Source: Acidovorax sp. Leaf191 (GTDB lineage Bacteria > Pseudomonadota > Gammaproteobacteria > Burkholderiales > Burkholderiaceae_C). Taken from it: 55,831 bases of DNA. Below, piece after piece: positions 9,401-19,445 of the stretch (the first letter of the stretch is position 1; each line of letters begins with the position of its first letter). The notes under the pieces were generated by a model, which saw only the letters and a program-made list of their open reading frames with translations, had not been told where the DNA came from and made no database searches. Location of the stretch: NCBI RefSeq assembly GCF_001424425.1, contig NZ_LMPT01000008.1:1-55831 (forward strand), written 5' to 3'. A program made the translations under genes and the position numbers.

Positions 9401-9820
9401 GGCTGCAGGGGTCTGCAGCTGCAGCGATGCGGGGGTCTTCTTGGTGCGGGCCCACAGGCGGCCCGCGGCCAGCTCCAGCACCGTGCGCGCGGGCTGCGAT
9501 TCGCACAGGCGCACCTGCGCCTGGGCCGCCATGCGGATCTGCGTGCGGTCGGCCAGCAGCAGCGCGGCCGATGACAGCGCCAGCGTGCGCACGTCGGCCC
9601 CGCTGCCCAGTTGCTGCGCCAGCACGGCGGGCGACCAGGGCTCCACGCCCGGGGCACGCGTCTGCCCCTGCCCGGCCAGGGCGACGATCTGCGCGGCGGC
9701 AACACCGGGCACCGCGGCCACGCCAGCGCACTGGGCCCAGGCAGAGGGGCCTGCGAGGCCTGCCAGTGCGGCGACGGCCAGGCCCAAAGGGGTCATCGAG
9801 ACGCGGCGGTGTGTTCGCAT
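6422..9820 (-). CDS. Exported FecR-domain / TPR protein with a beta-barrel-like C-terminus
   Basis: A large exported protein of 1132 aa from the ATG at 9820, which has AAAGG 8 bases upstream; an in-frame GTG at 9841 is less likely. Residues 1-30 form a signal peptide ending PSAWAQ. About residues 70-190 form a FecR-like domain (LQLQTPAALAVVRGTDWDVQVDAQGRTTLTVL...). Residues about 240-520 carry tetratricopeptide-type helical repeats (DAALALYRQAADRA, ARTTLARAVALAPDHP). From about residue 620 to the end there are alternating aromatic/polar strands (RVGIEGQQQDPRDG, RLGVSYRFGPG, HAAYIESMH, LAGYTWAQARNTGD), suggesting an outer-membrane barrel, though without the usual terminal Phe. The CHASE2 cyclase gene ends 27 bases upstream, so the two form an operon. 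I infer an envelope-spanning partner for the CHASE2 sensor. Confidence 0.8.
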   Translation of the reverse strand: MRTHRRVSMTPLGLAVAALAGLAGPSAWAQCAGVAAVPGVAAAQIVALAGQGQTRAPGVEPWSPAVLAQQLGSGADVRTLALSSAALLLADRTQIRMAAQAQVRLCESQPARTVLELAAGRLWARTKKTPASLQLQTPAALAVVRGTDWDVQVDAQGRTTLTVLSGLVELSNAQGSVQLGPAEQGYVEPGQAPVKRLLVQPRERVQWVAAYPGDATRWAEFAAPGLAGPLQAVRADLRGGQWSRARDRLLALSARGEGGAVVELVLADLEVFDGELQAAQARLAAAWQRLRDPRTAARRAELLMALDRGEVARAWIAETRATSPDAVELLLADADWHRLDGQGDAALALYRQAADRAQGDAQQAAALWGLGRAQQERGDLHAARTTLARAVALAPDHPVYRAEQATADTEALRLADAHTGFDAALALAGDDYTSLAGAGLLALQQGDADAARTQLLKALVIEPRYARAQVWLAVAEYRLGELAAAFDSLDRARRADPHDPLPWQIESILRNDSGQPEAAIAAARQALVLLPYLKSLNPLASDSQGSANLGKALGDFGLEHWARAYAQQSYYPLWAGSHFFMANRYESSFSRSSELYQGYLADPLAFGASEKQPPLLRTTGSEWLAGASAQRGPVHDAGVADLGHRGLAAAPVPVAWRVGIEGQQQDPRDGTGSYRLLSSGVRIGVGIKPTDRLSLLLLHFEDRTRYAVPGGLVDSDGVVFNTQARSPTRRSDVGGAWRWSADEQTWFKAGRASYGDSKALQQSLVGAYDERSADTADSLMLRHTVQHGAQRWSGGWERSRVRLGFHRAYSLVTRSEDSDLRFDMPWLALETTHGPWTWHAQASWPRFDMHYRARVLAGASGEDLRAPVLDQGGHPRRWLPRLGVSYRFGPGRALHAAYIESMHAPAANTLAPVSVGAIPIDHQYQMPGSLVRKSAVQLDWEIDARTFGYASLSQQTIANAMYTDGSLLYMPNVLVGERVESLGPLIQTAETAVDAYNGTPLFDKGRLRQAGAALNRILTPRWSLLAGYTWAQARNTGDWVPGNALPGFPRHTLVLVNVWRHGGRDYTYGSLVYRSTRFTTVLNGRSEAPGWSLALAHSMDLSDRRWSLIGSVQAPLDGRDKPTLWMRVRYRD

Positions 9821-9847
9821 GGGACGGGCCTTTCTTGACACGGAGCT

Positions 9848-11962
<2,115 letters not shown>

Positions 11963-12156
11963 CCCCTGCCCCTCTTCACGCGATGGAATGCGATGCTTTT
12001 GTGCCCGATTGCGTGTAACACACTGTATCTCCCATGGCCCGTTCTGCACACGGTAGACACCCTGAGAGGCGCACCGCATGCGGCGCGCGTGCCATGGCGT
12101 CGGGCCCCGTGTTGTGCTTAAACTGGCTCCATCTGTCCGCTGGACCTGGAGATGCC

Positions 12157-12417
12157 ATGAAGCTTTTGAGCGCCTCGCTCTGCGTAGTCGCCCTGCTGGC
12201 GGGTTGCAACGCCGCCACCACCCGCCCCTCCTCGGCCATGGCCTCGGGCCGGGACCGCACCTTCAGCGTGCCGGTGTACGGCACGGACACTGCGCCCGCC
12301 TACGGTGCCGCCACGCGCGAGTGCCAAAAGCTCATGCTGTTCCCCAAGCTGCTGCGCAACGACGGCTCGCGCCTGGTCTTTGAATGCGTGAGCGAATCCC
12401 AAAACGGCCAGCCATGA
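12157..12417 (+). CDS. Small predicted lipoprotein
   Basis: An 86-aa exported protein. The N-terminus MKLLSASLCVVALLAGC is a classic lipoprotein signal with lipobox LLAGC, putting the acylated Cys at residue 17. The mature part is about 70 residues with two further cysteines (TRECQKL, VFECVSE) that could form a disulphide; no named domain is recognised. The start ATG at 12157 has a GGAG tract 5 bases upstream. Its stop overlaps the start of the next gene (ATGA), so the two are translationally coupled. Divergent from the CHASE2 cyclase, it may share a promoter region at 11963-12156. Its function is unknown; context suggests an envelope partner of the SUMF1 lipoprotein. Confidence 0.75.
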   Translation: MKLLSASLCVVALLAGCNAATTRPSSAMASGRDRTFSVPVYGTDTAPAYGAATRECQKLMLFPKLLRNDGSRLVFECVSESQNGQP

Positions 12418-13475
12418 GACGGTCCGTCCGGGCTGCCGGGTGCGTGGCGCTGGCCGCCGCACTGGCGGGCTGCGCTGCATATCCGGGTCCGAAGGCCAGC
12501 GCGGGCAACACCACTACCGCTGCAGCACCCGCCAACACATGGACCAACAGCCTGGGCATGGTGTTCGTGCAGGTGCCCGCTGGCAGCTTCACGATGGGGG
12601 GCGTCGAACCCCCCGAAACACTGGCCCGCTCCTACCCCACGCTGGAGGCGAAGCGCTTCACCGACCTGGCCGACGAACAACCCGCGCACACGGTGCGCAT
12701 CCGCCGCGCGTTCTACCTGGGGCAGCACGAGGTCACGGTGGGCCAGTTCCGGCGCTTCCTCGAGGCCTCGGGCTACGTGCCTGAGTCGGTGGCGGACAGC
12801 ACCGGCGGGTACGGCTACAACGCGCAGTACGACCCGGCCACCACGCGCCGGGGCGACGCCTTCGAGGGACGCGACCCGCGCTATTCCTGGCGCAACCCCG
12901 GCTTTGCGCAGGGCGATGACCACCCGGTCGTCAACGTCACCTGGAACGACGCCCAGGCCCTGGCCGCCTGGCTGAGCCGCACCGAGGGCCACCGCTACCG
13001 CCTGCCCACCGAGGCCGAGTGGGAATACGCCTGCCGTGCGGGCACCCGCACCCGCTACCCGCACGGCGACGACCCCGAGGGCCTGGTGCGGTCGGCCAAC
13101 GTCTTCGACCAGGCCGCCGCGCCCCTGTGGCCCCGCTGGCAGCAGCACGCCCTGGCAGGCAACGACGGCCACGCATTCACCGCACCGGTGGGCAGCTACC
13201 AGCCCAACGCCTTCGGCCTGCATGACATGCTGGGCAATGCCTGGGAATGGGTGTCGGACTGGCATGGCGATGACTACTACGCGCAGTCGCCGGCCGACGA
13301 CCCGCAGGGCCCGGCGGAAGGCTCGGTGCGCGTGCGCCGGGGGGGCTCGTGGCACACATGGTCGTTCTATGCGCGCTGCGGCTACCGCAACTGGAACAGC
13401 CCGGAGACACGCTACACCCTGGTGGGCATGCGGCTGGTGCGCGAGATCGGTGCGCCCGCTGCGGCCGGCCGCTGA
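12414..13475 (+). CDS. SUMF1/FGE-sulfatase-domain lipoprotein
   Basis: A 353-aa protein. A lipoprotein signal (VALAAALAGC) places it in the envelope. The rest is one SUMF1 domain: LGMVFVQVPAGSFTMGG, HTVRIRRAFYLGQHEVTVGQFRRFLE, HPVVNVTWNDAQALAAWLS, YRLPTEAEWEYACRAGT, GLHDMLGNAWEWVSDW, and VRRGGSWHTWSFYARCGYRNW. True formylglycine-generating enzymes carry two copper-binding cysteines in that last motif. Here only one remains (ARCGYR) and the first position is not Cys. I therefore read it as a SUMF1-fold envelope protein rather than a sulfatase-maturing enzyme. It is coupled to the preceding lipoprotein by an ATGA overlap. Confidence 0.85.
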   Translation: MRRSVRAAGCVALAAALAGCAAYPGPKASAGNTTTAAAPANTWTNSLGMVFVQVPAGSFTMGGVEPPETLARSYPTLEAKRFTDLADEQPAHTVRIRRAFYLGQHEVTVGQFRRFLEASGYVPESVADSTGGYGYNAQYDPATTRRGDAFEGRDPRYSWRNPGFAQGDDHPVVNVTWNDAQALAAWLSRTEGHRYRLPTEAEWEYACRAGTRTRYPHGDDPEGLVRSANVFDQAAAPLWPRWQQHALAGNDGHAFTAPVGSYQPNAFGLHDMLGNAWEWVSDWHGDDYYAQSPADDPQGPAEGSVRVRRGGSWHTWSFYARCGYRNWNSPETRYTLVGMRLVREIGAPAAAGR

Positions 13476-13692
13476 CCGGCCCCGCATCCTGGCCGCTGCG
13501 GCAGGCCTTGGCGGACCGCACGCAGGGCACTCCCCGTGCTGCGTGGTGCAGGCGTGATCGTGCCGGTCCGGCGGTGCTGCCATCACAAGGTCAACAAATG
13601 TCAACCGGCGCAAGCCCCGTCGGGCACGGTCCGCGTGCATTCCCCGTTCTCGCAAATAATCCGAGGTTGGATATTTTGGACAGGGGGACACC

Positions 13693-14391
13693 ATGCGAAT
13701 TGCCGCACTGGACGACGACGCGCTGCAACTGGACCTGATCAAGCAGGCCACCGAAGCGATGGGGCACGTGTGCCACACGCACCTCAATGGCGCGGAATTC
13801 CTGCGCGAACTGCGCCGAGAAACCTTCGACCTGCTGATCGTGGACTGGCATCTGCCCGACACCACCGGGCCCGAAGTCGTGCGCTGGGTGCGCAAGAACG
13901 TGGGGACCCAGTTGCCCATCCTGTTCGTGACCCACCGCCAGGAAGAACGCGACATCGTCGAGGGCCTGGGCAGCGGGGCGGACGATTTCATGGTCAAGCC
14001 GGTGCGCATCGGCGAGCTCACGGCACGCGTGGCCGCGCTGCTGCGGCGCGCCTACCCCGACAATGCGGGCGGCGTCATGGAGTTCGGCCGCTACCGCTTT
14101 CTGCCCGAAACCCGCTCCATCGAGGTCGATGGCGTGGCCGTCGAGCTCAAGAACCGCGAGTACGACCTGGCGCTGTTCCTGTTTCAGAACATGGGCCGGC
14201 TGCTGTCGCGCGATCACCTCAAGGACATCATCTGGGGCCAGGTGGCCGACGTCATGTCCCGCTCGCTGGACACCCACATCTCGCGCCTGCGCACCCTGCT
14301 GGACCTGCGCCCCGCCAACGGCTTCATCGTCTCGGCGGTGTACGGCGTGGGCTACCGCTTCGAAGCCGTCGAGGCCCAGAAAAGAGCCTGA
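13693..14391 (+). CDS. OmpR-family response regulator
   Basis: A 232-aa two-component DNA-binding regulator. The receiver domain spans residues 1-120, with acidic DDD at 7-9, the phospho-acceptor Asp51 (LLIVDWHLP) and the conserved Lys in DDFMVKPVR. A C-terminal winged-helix domain follows (VELKNREYDLALFLFQNMGRLLSRDHL, SRSLDTHISRLRTLL, VYGVGYRFE). The start ATG at 13693 has an AGGGGG tract 6 bases upstream. It is followed by a FecR/LysM gene and a CHASE2 histidine kinase on the same strand with short gaps, so the kinase at 16371 is its likely partner. The preceding 217-base gap (13476-13692) should hold the promoter; I could not fix it. Confidence 0.92.
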   Translation: MRIAALDDDALQLDLIKQATEAMGHVCHTHLNGAEFLRELRRETFDLLIVDWHLPDTTGPEVVRWVRKNVGTQLPILFVTHRQEERDIVEGLGSGADDFMVKPVRIGELTARVAALLRRAYPDNAGGVMEFGRYRFLPETRSIEVDGVAVELKNREYDLALFLFQNMGRLLSRDHLKDIIWGQVADVMSRSLDTHISRLRTLLDLRPANGFIVSAVYGVGYRFEAVEAQKRA

Positions 14392-14499
14392 AGCGGGCCC
14401 GCAAGACGCCTGACATGGGCATGACCATTGCCGTTGGCGTCCCGATACCCCCAGGCCGCCAGCGCACCGCCGACCCGGCGCACAACAGGAGATTCTCAA

Positions 14500-16287
14500 T
14501 TGGCCAGCATTCACCGCCCGACCCGGCGAGCCTTCCATCCGCTGTCGGCCCTGGGCCTTGCCGTGTGCATCGCAGGCGTGGCCGCAGCTGGTGCGCGCGC
14601 CGACACCCCCAGCCCGCAGGACGACGAGATCGCCCACACCGTGCAGGACGGCGACACGCTGGAGGGCCTGGCCCGCGCCTACCTGGATGCTCCCCGGCAA
14701 TGGCCGCTGCTGCAGGCCCGCAACAAGGTCGCCAACCCACGGCGCCTGCAACCCGGCTCGGTGGTGTGGATCCCCGTGCGCCTGCAGCCCGCGGAGTCGG
14801 CCACGGTGGAGTTCGTCCACGGCACGGTCACCGCGCAGGGCCGCGCGGGTGGGCTGCGCGCGCCGGTGGCCCAGGGCGGCAAGCTCGAGGAAGGCACCGC
14901 GCTGCAGGTGGGCCCCGACGCCTTCGTGGCCGTCAGGCTCGCTGACGGCACCGTGGTGCGCGTGCAGGCCCACTCCGAGCTGCAGTTGCGGCAGCTGCGC
15001 CGGCGCGGCCGCGCAGGCAGCGTGCAGTCGGTGCTGGAGATGCGCAGCGGCGCGGTGGAATCGTCGGTGCCGCCCAGTGCAGAGCCGTTTCGCCGCTTCG
15101 AGCTGCGCACGCCACTGGCCGTCACCAGCGTGCGCGGCACCCACTTCAGTGTGGCGATGACGGACACCGGTGCGACCACGGCTTCGGTGCTGAATGGATC
15201 GGTGGCGGTGCAGGCGCGCCAGGGCGACAGCACCACGGCGCAACCGGCGTCTTCCGCACCCACCGCCCTGCTCGCACCCGGGCACGGCCTGGCCGTGGCC
15301 GCCGATGGTACGGTGGGAGCGCCCCGCCCTTTGCTGCCGGCACCCGACACTTCCGCGATACCCGCCACGCTGGGTGACGCGGGTTTGCTGGCCATCGATG
15401 TGCCGGCCCTGGCCGGTGCCGCCAGGTATGAGGCCCAGATTGCGCAGGACGCAGACTTCACGCAGGTGCTGCGCCACGGCCGCTTTGCCGACGGACAGCT
15501 GCGGTGGAAGGCGCTGGAGGATGGGCGCTACTACCTCTCGGTGCGGGGGCTGGATGACGCAGGCATCCCCGGCGTGCCCGCGGTGCTGCCCATCGCGGTG
15601 AAGACACGGCCCGTGCCCCCGCTGTACCAGGCGCCCTCGCCCGGCGCGGTGGTGGCGCGGGGCGCCGGGGAACTGCGGTGCACGCAGGTACCGGGCGTGC
15701 GGTGGTACCGCGTGCAGGTGGCCGCCAGCGAGGCCGGCAAGACCGGCGAGGCGCTATGGGCCCAGCCCGTGCTGGACGAGCAGCGCCTGACCGACTGCCG
15801 CCTGGCCATCCCCAGCCTGCCGCCGGGCGAGTACGTCTGGCGCGCTGCCAGCCTGCGCGAGCTGCCCCGCGTCCAGGGCGCCCAGGCCGATCAGGCTGAC
15901 CAGGGGCCGTTTGCGCCACCGCAGCCCTTCACGGTGGCCGACCGGCCCGCCGCGCTGTCTGCGCAGTCCCTGCAAGCCCAGGACGGCGATACCTCCGTGC
16001 ACCTCCACTGGCCCGCCCGGCCCGGCCAGAGGTTTCGCCTGCAACTGGCGGCCGCCTCCGACCCTGGTTTCGAGAACGTGACCCTGGACACCGTGCTCGA
16101 CACACCGCAGTGGACCGGCAGCGCGCTCACGCCCGGCGAGTACCTGGTGCGCATCCAGGTGCTGGACCCCACGGGCCTGGACAGCGATTTTTCTCCTGCG
16201 CGCCAGATCCGCGTGGGCTCGGGCATCCGCACCGGCGCGGGCCTGCCCGTGTCCACATCCAGCGGCCAGCCGCTGGGGCGTCCTTGA
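14500..16287 (+). CDS. Exported FecR-domain protein with an N-terminal LysM-like domain
   Basis: A 595-aa exported protein. I set the start at the TTG at 14500 (MASIHRPTRRAFHPLSALGLAVC) because AGGAG lies 8 bases before it and a signal sequence follows at once, ending near AAAGARAD. A LysM-like peptidoglycan-binding segment follows (IAHTVQDGDTLEGLARAYLD... PGSVVWIPV). Next comes a FecR domain (FVHGTVTAQGRAGGLRAPV, FELRTPLAVTSVRGTHFSV), then fibronectin-like repeats (DADFTQVLRHGRF, VRWYRVQVAASEAG, GQRFRLQLAAASDPG). It sits between an OmpR regulator and a CHASE2 kinase. I infer a periplasmic, wall-attached partner of that kinase, by analogy with the FecR/TPR protein beside the CHASE2 cyclase. 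Confidence 0.82.
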   Translation: MASIHRPTRRAFHPLSALGLAVCIAGVAAAGARADTPSPQDDEIAHTVQDGDTLEGLARAYLDAPRQWPLLQARNKVANPRRLQPGSVVWIPVRLQPAESATVEFVHGTVTAQGRAGGLRAPVAQGGKLEEGTALQVGPDAFVAVRLADGTVVRVQAHSELQLRQLRRRGRAGSVQSVLEMRSGAVESSVPPSAEPFRRFELRTPLAVTSVRGTHFSVAMTDTGATTASVLNGSVAVQARQGDSTTAQPASSAPTALLAPGHGLAVAADGTVGAPRPLLPAPDTSAIPATLGDAGLLAIDVPALAGAARYEAQIAQDADFTQVLRHGRFADGQLRWKALEDGRYYLSVRGLDDAGIPGVPAVLPIAVKTRPVPPLYQAPSPGAVVARGAGELRCTQVPGVRWYRVQVAASEAGKTGEALWAQPVLDEQRLTDCRLAIPSLPPGEYVWRAASLRELPRVQGAQADQADQGPFAPPQPFTVADRPAALSAQSLQAQDGDTSVHLHWPARPGQRFRLQLAAASDPGFENVTLDTVLDTPQWTGSALTPGEYLVRIQVLDPTGLDSDFSPARQIRVGSGIRTGAGLPVSTSSGQPLGRP

Positions 16288-16370
16288 GCTCGGCGCGGCC
16301 AGGCGGCATCGCGCCGCGCGGCGGCCCGGGTCTGTGCCTGTACCTGTACGCAGTACGGGGCTTCTGACCC

Positions 16371-18701
16371 ATGTGGACCCTCGCACGCAGCCGCGGCCGA
16401 CAGCGGCGCCTTGAATGGAGCCTGCTGGCCATCGTTCTGCTGACGCTGGTGGCGTGGCTCAGCCCGCCCGCCAGCCTGGGCCGGATGAACCACCTGGTCC
16501 AGGACGCGGGCCTGCGCCTGCTGTCGCGCCCCGCGCACCCCGACATCGTGATCGTCGCCATCGACGACCGCAGCATCGCCACCATCGGCCGGTGGCCCTG
16601 GCGCCGCGCGCTGCATGCGGAACTGGTCTCGCGCATCTCGGCGCAGGCCCCGCGCGCCATTGGCATGGACGTACTCTTCAGCGAAGAAGACCAGGACTAT
16701 CCCGAAGACGATGCGCTGCTGGCCGACGCCGTGGCGCGCAGCGGCCGCGTGGTGCTGCCCATGCTGCGGCGCGGCCATGGCCCCGCGGCCAGCCAGGCCG
16801 AACTGCCGTGGCCGCCCCTGGCCGAGGCGGCGGCCCGGCTGGGGCATGTGCATGTGGATCCCGACACCGACGGCGTGGTGCGCAGCTTCTATCTGGCCGA
16901 AGGCCCCGGCGCAGCGTCCTGGCCCCACTTCAGCACGGCGCTGTACTGCGTGGGCCAGCCCGAGGCCCCCGGCTGCGCCCTGCCTGCGACGCCCCCGGCC
17001 GCAGCCAGCACCGGCGCGTGGCAGCGGCAGGACCGCACGCTGATCGCCTATGCCGGCGGGCCGGGGCATTTCGCCACCTATTCCTACATCGACGTTCTGC
17101 GCGGCCAGGTGCCGGCAGACGCATTTCGCGGCAAGTACGTGCTGGTGGGCGCTGCGGCATCGGGGCTTGGCGACATGTTTGCCACGCCCGTGAGCCAGCA
17201 ATCGCGGCTGATGCCGGGCGTGGAGGTGGTGGCCCATGTGCTCGACAGCCGGCTTTCGGGCGTCGGCATACGGCCCGCCGGGCCTGTGGCCAACACCCTC
17301 TTCAACCTGGTACCCGTGGCATGCGCCCTGCTCGCACTGCTGCTGGCCGGCCCGTTCGTCGCGCTGCTCACCAGCGCCCTGCTGGCTGTGGGCACCCTGC
17401 TGCTGGGCGTGGCCCTGCCCTGGTGGCTGGGCGTGCACGTGGCCCCTGCAGCGGCCCTGGTGGGCCTGGTGCTCGCCTACCCGCTGTGGAGCTGGCGGCG
17501 CCTGAGCGCCGCCGCACAGTTCCTGCGGCAGGAGATGGAGCGGTTGCAGCGCGACGGGCTGTCACTGCGGCTGGCAGGCAGCGCCGGGGATGGCGGCGAC
17601 TTCCTGGAAAAGCGCATCAACGCCGTGGAGCGGGCGTCGCGCCAGCTGCGCGACCTGCACCACTTCGTGAGCGAGAGCCTGCAGCAACTGCCCTCGCCCA
17701 CCATCGTTTGCGACCCCGAAGGCCGCATCCTGCTCACCAACATGGCCGCCCGCAGGCACGTGGGCGGAGATGCCGCACTGCCGCTGCAAGGGCAGTCGGT
17801 GGCGGACCTGCTGCACGACCTGGTGCACACGCGCACCGGCCAGACCCTGGTCACCGCCGAGAGCCTGCGCCGAGGGGATATGCCTGAGCAAAGCGAAGGC
17901 CACGACGCACGCGGGCGCAGCCTGCTGGTGCAGTGCAAGCGCTTCACCGACCTGGCCAAGGCGGGCTGGCTGATCACGCTGGTGGACCTGACCGAAATGC
18001 GGCACGCGCAGCAGCAGCGCGACCAGGCGATGAACTTCATCTCGCACGACATCCGTGCACCCAACGCGTCGATCCTCACCCTGCTGGAGATGCAACGCGC
18101 CTACCCCGGCCGCATGGCGGACGAAGAGATGTTGCGGCGCATCGAGCGCTATGCGCGCACCTCGCTGGGCATGGCGGAGAACTTCGTGCACCTGGCCAGC
18201 GCGCAGTCGCAGGAGTACCGCATGGCGCCGCTGGACCTGGTGGCGATGCTGGCAGAGACGGTGGACGACACCTGGGCCCTGGCGCGCGAAGGCGGTGTGG
18301 ACGTGCTCATCACGACCACACCCGACACCGCGCCCACGCTCGGGGACCGGTCGCTGCTGGGCCGCGCCCTCACCAACGTGCTGCACAACGCCATCAAGTT
18401 CAGCCCTGCGGGCAGCGCCGTGCAATGCGCCATCACGCCGCGGGGCACCCGGTGGGTGGTATCGGTACGGGACCAGGGGCCGGGCATCGCGCCGCAGATG
18501 CAAGGCCAGCTGTTCGCCCCTTTCCAACGCCTGCACGACCGCAGCCATCCTGCGGTGAGCGGCGTGGGCCTGGGCCTGGCGCTGGTGCACACCGTGGTGC
18601 AGCGCCACGGCGGTACGCTGGAGGTGGACAGCGACGTGGGTCGCGGCGCCGAGTTTCGGCTGGTGCTGGCGGGCCTTGCGGAGTCTCCCGCCACCGATTG
18701 A
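16371..18701 (+). CDS. CHASE2-domain sensor histidine kinase
   Basis: A 776-aa inner-membrane sensor kinase. A first membrane helix (LLAIVLLTLVAWL) is followed by an extracytoplasmic CHASE2 domain (LLSRPAHPDIVIVAIDDRSI, RGKYVLVGAAASGLGDMF). Three closely spaced membrane helices (about residues 300-370) and a PAS-like segment (LPSPTIVCDPEGRILLTN) come next. The kinase core has H-box FISHDIRAPNAS with His at about residue 559, N-box NVLHNAIKFSP, and G-boxes DQGPGI and GVGLGLALV. The H-box reads HDIRAP rather than the usual HELRTP. It is the third gene after the response regulator and the FecR/LysM gene, with an 83-base gap and no strong ribosome site. The stimulus is unknown. Confidence 0.92.
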   Translation: MWTLARSRGRQRRLEWSLLAIVLLTLVAWLSPPASLGRMNHLVQDAGLRLLSRPAHPDIVIVAIDDRSIATIGRWPWRRALHAELVSRISAQAPRAIGMDVLFSEEDQDYPEDDALLADAVARSGRVVLPMLRRGHGPAASQAELPWPPLAEAAARLGHVHVDPDTDGVVRSFYLAEGPGAASWPHFSTALYCVGQPEAPGCALPATPPAAASTGAWQRQDRTLIAYAGGPGHFATYSYIDVLRGQVPADAFRGKYVLVGAAASGLGDMFATPVSQQSRLMPGVEVVAHVLDSRLSGVGIRPAGPVANTLFNLVPVACALLALLLAGPFVALLTSALLAVGTLLLGVALPWWLGVHVAPAAALVGLVLAYPLWSWRRLSAAAQFLRQEMERLQRDGLSLRLAGSAGDGGDFLEKRINAVERASRQLRDLHHFVSESLQQLPSPTIVCDPEGRILLTNMAARRHVGGDAALPLQGQSVADLLHDLVHTRTGQTLVTAESLRRGDMPEQSEGHDARGRSLLVQCKRFTDLAKAGWLITLVDLTEMRHAQQQRDQAMNFISHDIRAPNASILTLLEMQRAYPGRMADEEMLRRIERYARTSLGMAENFVHLASAQSQEYRMAPLDLVAMLAETVDDTWALAREGGVDVLITTTPDTAPTLGDRSLLGRALTNVLHNAIKFSPAGSAVQCAITPRGTRWVVSVRDQGPGIAPQMQGQLFAPFQRLHDRSHPAVSGVGLGLALVHTVVQRHGGTLEVDSDVGRGAEFRLVLAGLAESPATD

Positions 18702-18717
18702 CGCGCGGAACCCAAAA

Positions 18718-18736
18718 TGCTATTTAATTTATAGCA
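18718..18736. repeat. AT-rich palindrome (TGCTAT...ATAGCA)
   Basis: A 6-base inverted repeat (18718-18723 and 18731-18736) with loop TTAATTT lies just after the CHASE2 kinase gene. It resembles AT-rich short palindromes I recall in Comamonadaceae intergenic regions. It may serve as a transcript-end structure, but there is no clear GC stem plus T-tract. Confidence 0.4.
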
Positions 18737-18849
18737 AATAAACCTTCACTGGAAAGCGGTAGCGGCATATTTGACACCATGCTGCGTGCCGCCACCCCAC
18801 CCGTTGCGCACCGTGTCCATGCTGGCCCCGGAGGACGGCCACCCGACAC

Positions 18850-19425
18850 TCAGGGCCCCGGGGCTGCCTGTGGCGATGTCTTGAGTGCCTGGCTGCGCAG
18901 CGCGAACCGCGCGGCCCATTCAGACACCGGCATGAAGCTCGGATCGGTGCGCACCACGCGCTCGGTCTGCGCCCAGATGGCCTCGTCGTCCTGGTCCAGG
19001 TCCAGCGGGTCGCCATGGGGCTGGCTCACGTACCAGGGGGTGTCCAAGTACACCTCCACGGTGTTGTCTTCAGGGTCCATGCAGTAGATGGAGATGGCGT
19101 TGCCGTGGTTGAGCCCCCGCATCCTGGTCGCGCCCAGCGCCAGGGCCCGGCGGCGCGCCTCGCGCAGGTGGTCCAGGGTCTGGACCTTGAAGGACAGCTG
19201 CATCACCGTGCTGGGCGCATCGGCGCCGCGCCCGCCGGCCAGCACCAGCTGGTGGTGCTGGTCGTCGCGGCCGCTCAGGAACACGATCTCGAAGCGGAAG
19301 GTCACGCCCTCGCCGCGGTCGGTCTCCTGCATGTCGAACACGCCGGTGTAGAAGCGTTTCATCACCTCCAGGTCGCGGCAGAAGATGCCACAGTGCGAGA
19401 GGTTCGCGGTGTAGGGGGTGCTCAT
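18850..19425 (-). CDS. VOC-family (glyoxalase/extradiol dioxygenase-like) protein
   Basis: A 191-aa vicinal-oxygen-chelate protein. Its three predicted metal ligands are in place: His in ANLSHCGIFC near residue 10, His in DDQHHQLVL, and Glu in DNTVEVYLDTPW. Such H/H/E sets occur in extradiol ring-cleaving dioxygenases and in glyoxalases; sequence alone does not separate these here. The start ATG at 19425 (MSTPYTANLSHC) has GGAG 9 bases upstream; an in-frame GTG at 19440 lies on top of that site and is less likely. It is the last gene of a five-gene minus-strand run beginning at 22998, all probably serving one catabolic pathway. The tail after VEVYLDTPW (about 50 residues) is longer than the fold needs. 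Confidence 0.8.
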   Translation of the reverse strand: MSTPYTANLSHCGIFCRDLEVMKRFYTGVFDMQETDRGEGVTFRFEIVFLSGRDDQHHQLVLAGGRGADAPSTVMQLSFKVQTLDHLREARRRALALGATRMRGLNHGNAISIYCMDPEDNTVEVYLDTPWYVSQPHGDPLDLDQDDEAIWAQTERVVRTDPSFMPVSEWAARFALRSQALKTSPQAAPGP

Positions 19426-19445
19426 GGTGACGGGCTCCACACAGT

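Noticed and set aside
12414..13475. Formylglycine-generating enzyme for sulfatase activation
   Set aside because: One of the two catalytic cysteines is absent, the protein is lipid-anchored and no sulfatase is in the window. Kept as a SUMF1-fold lipoprotein.
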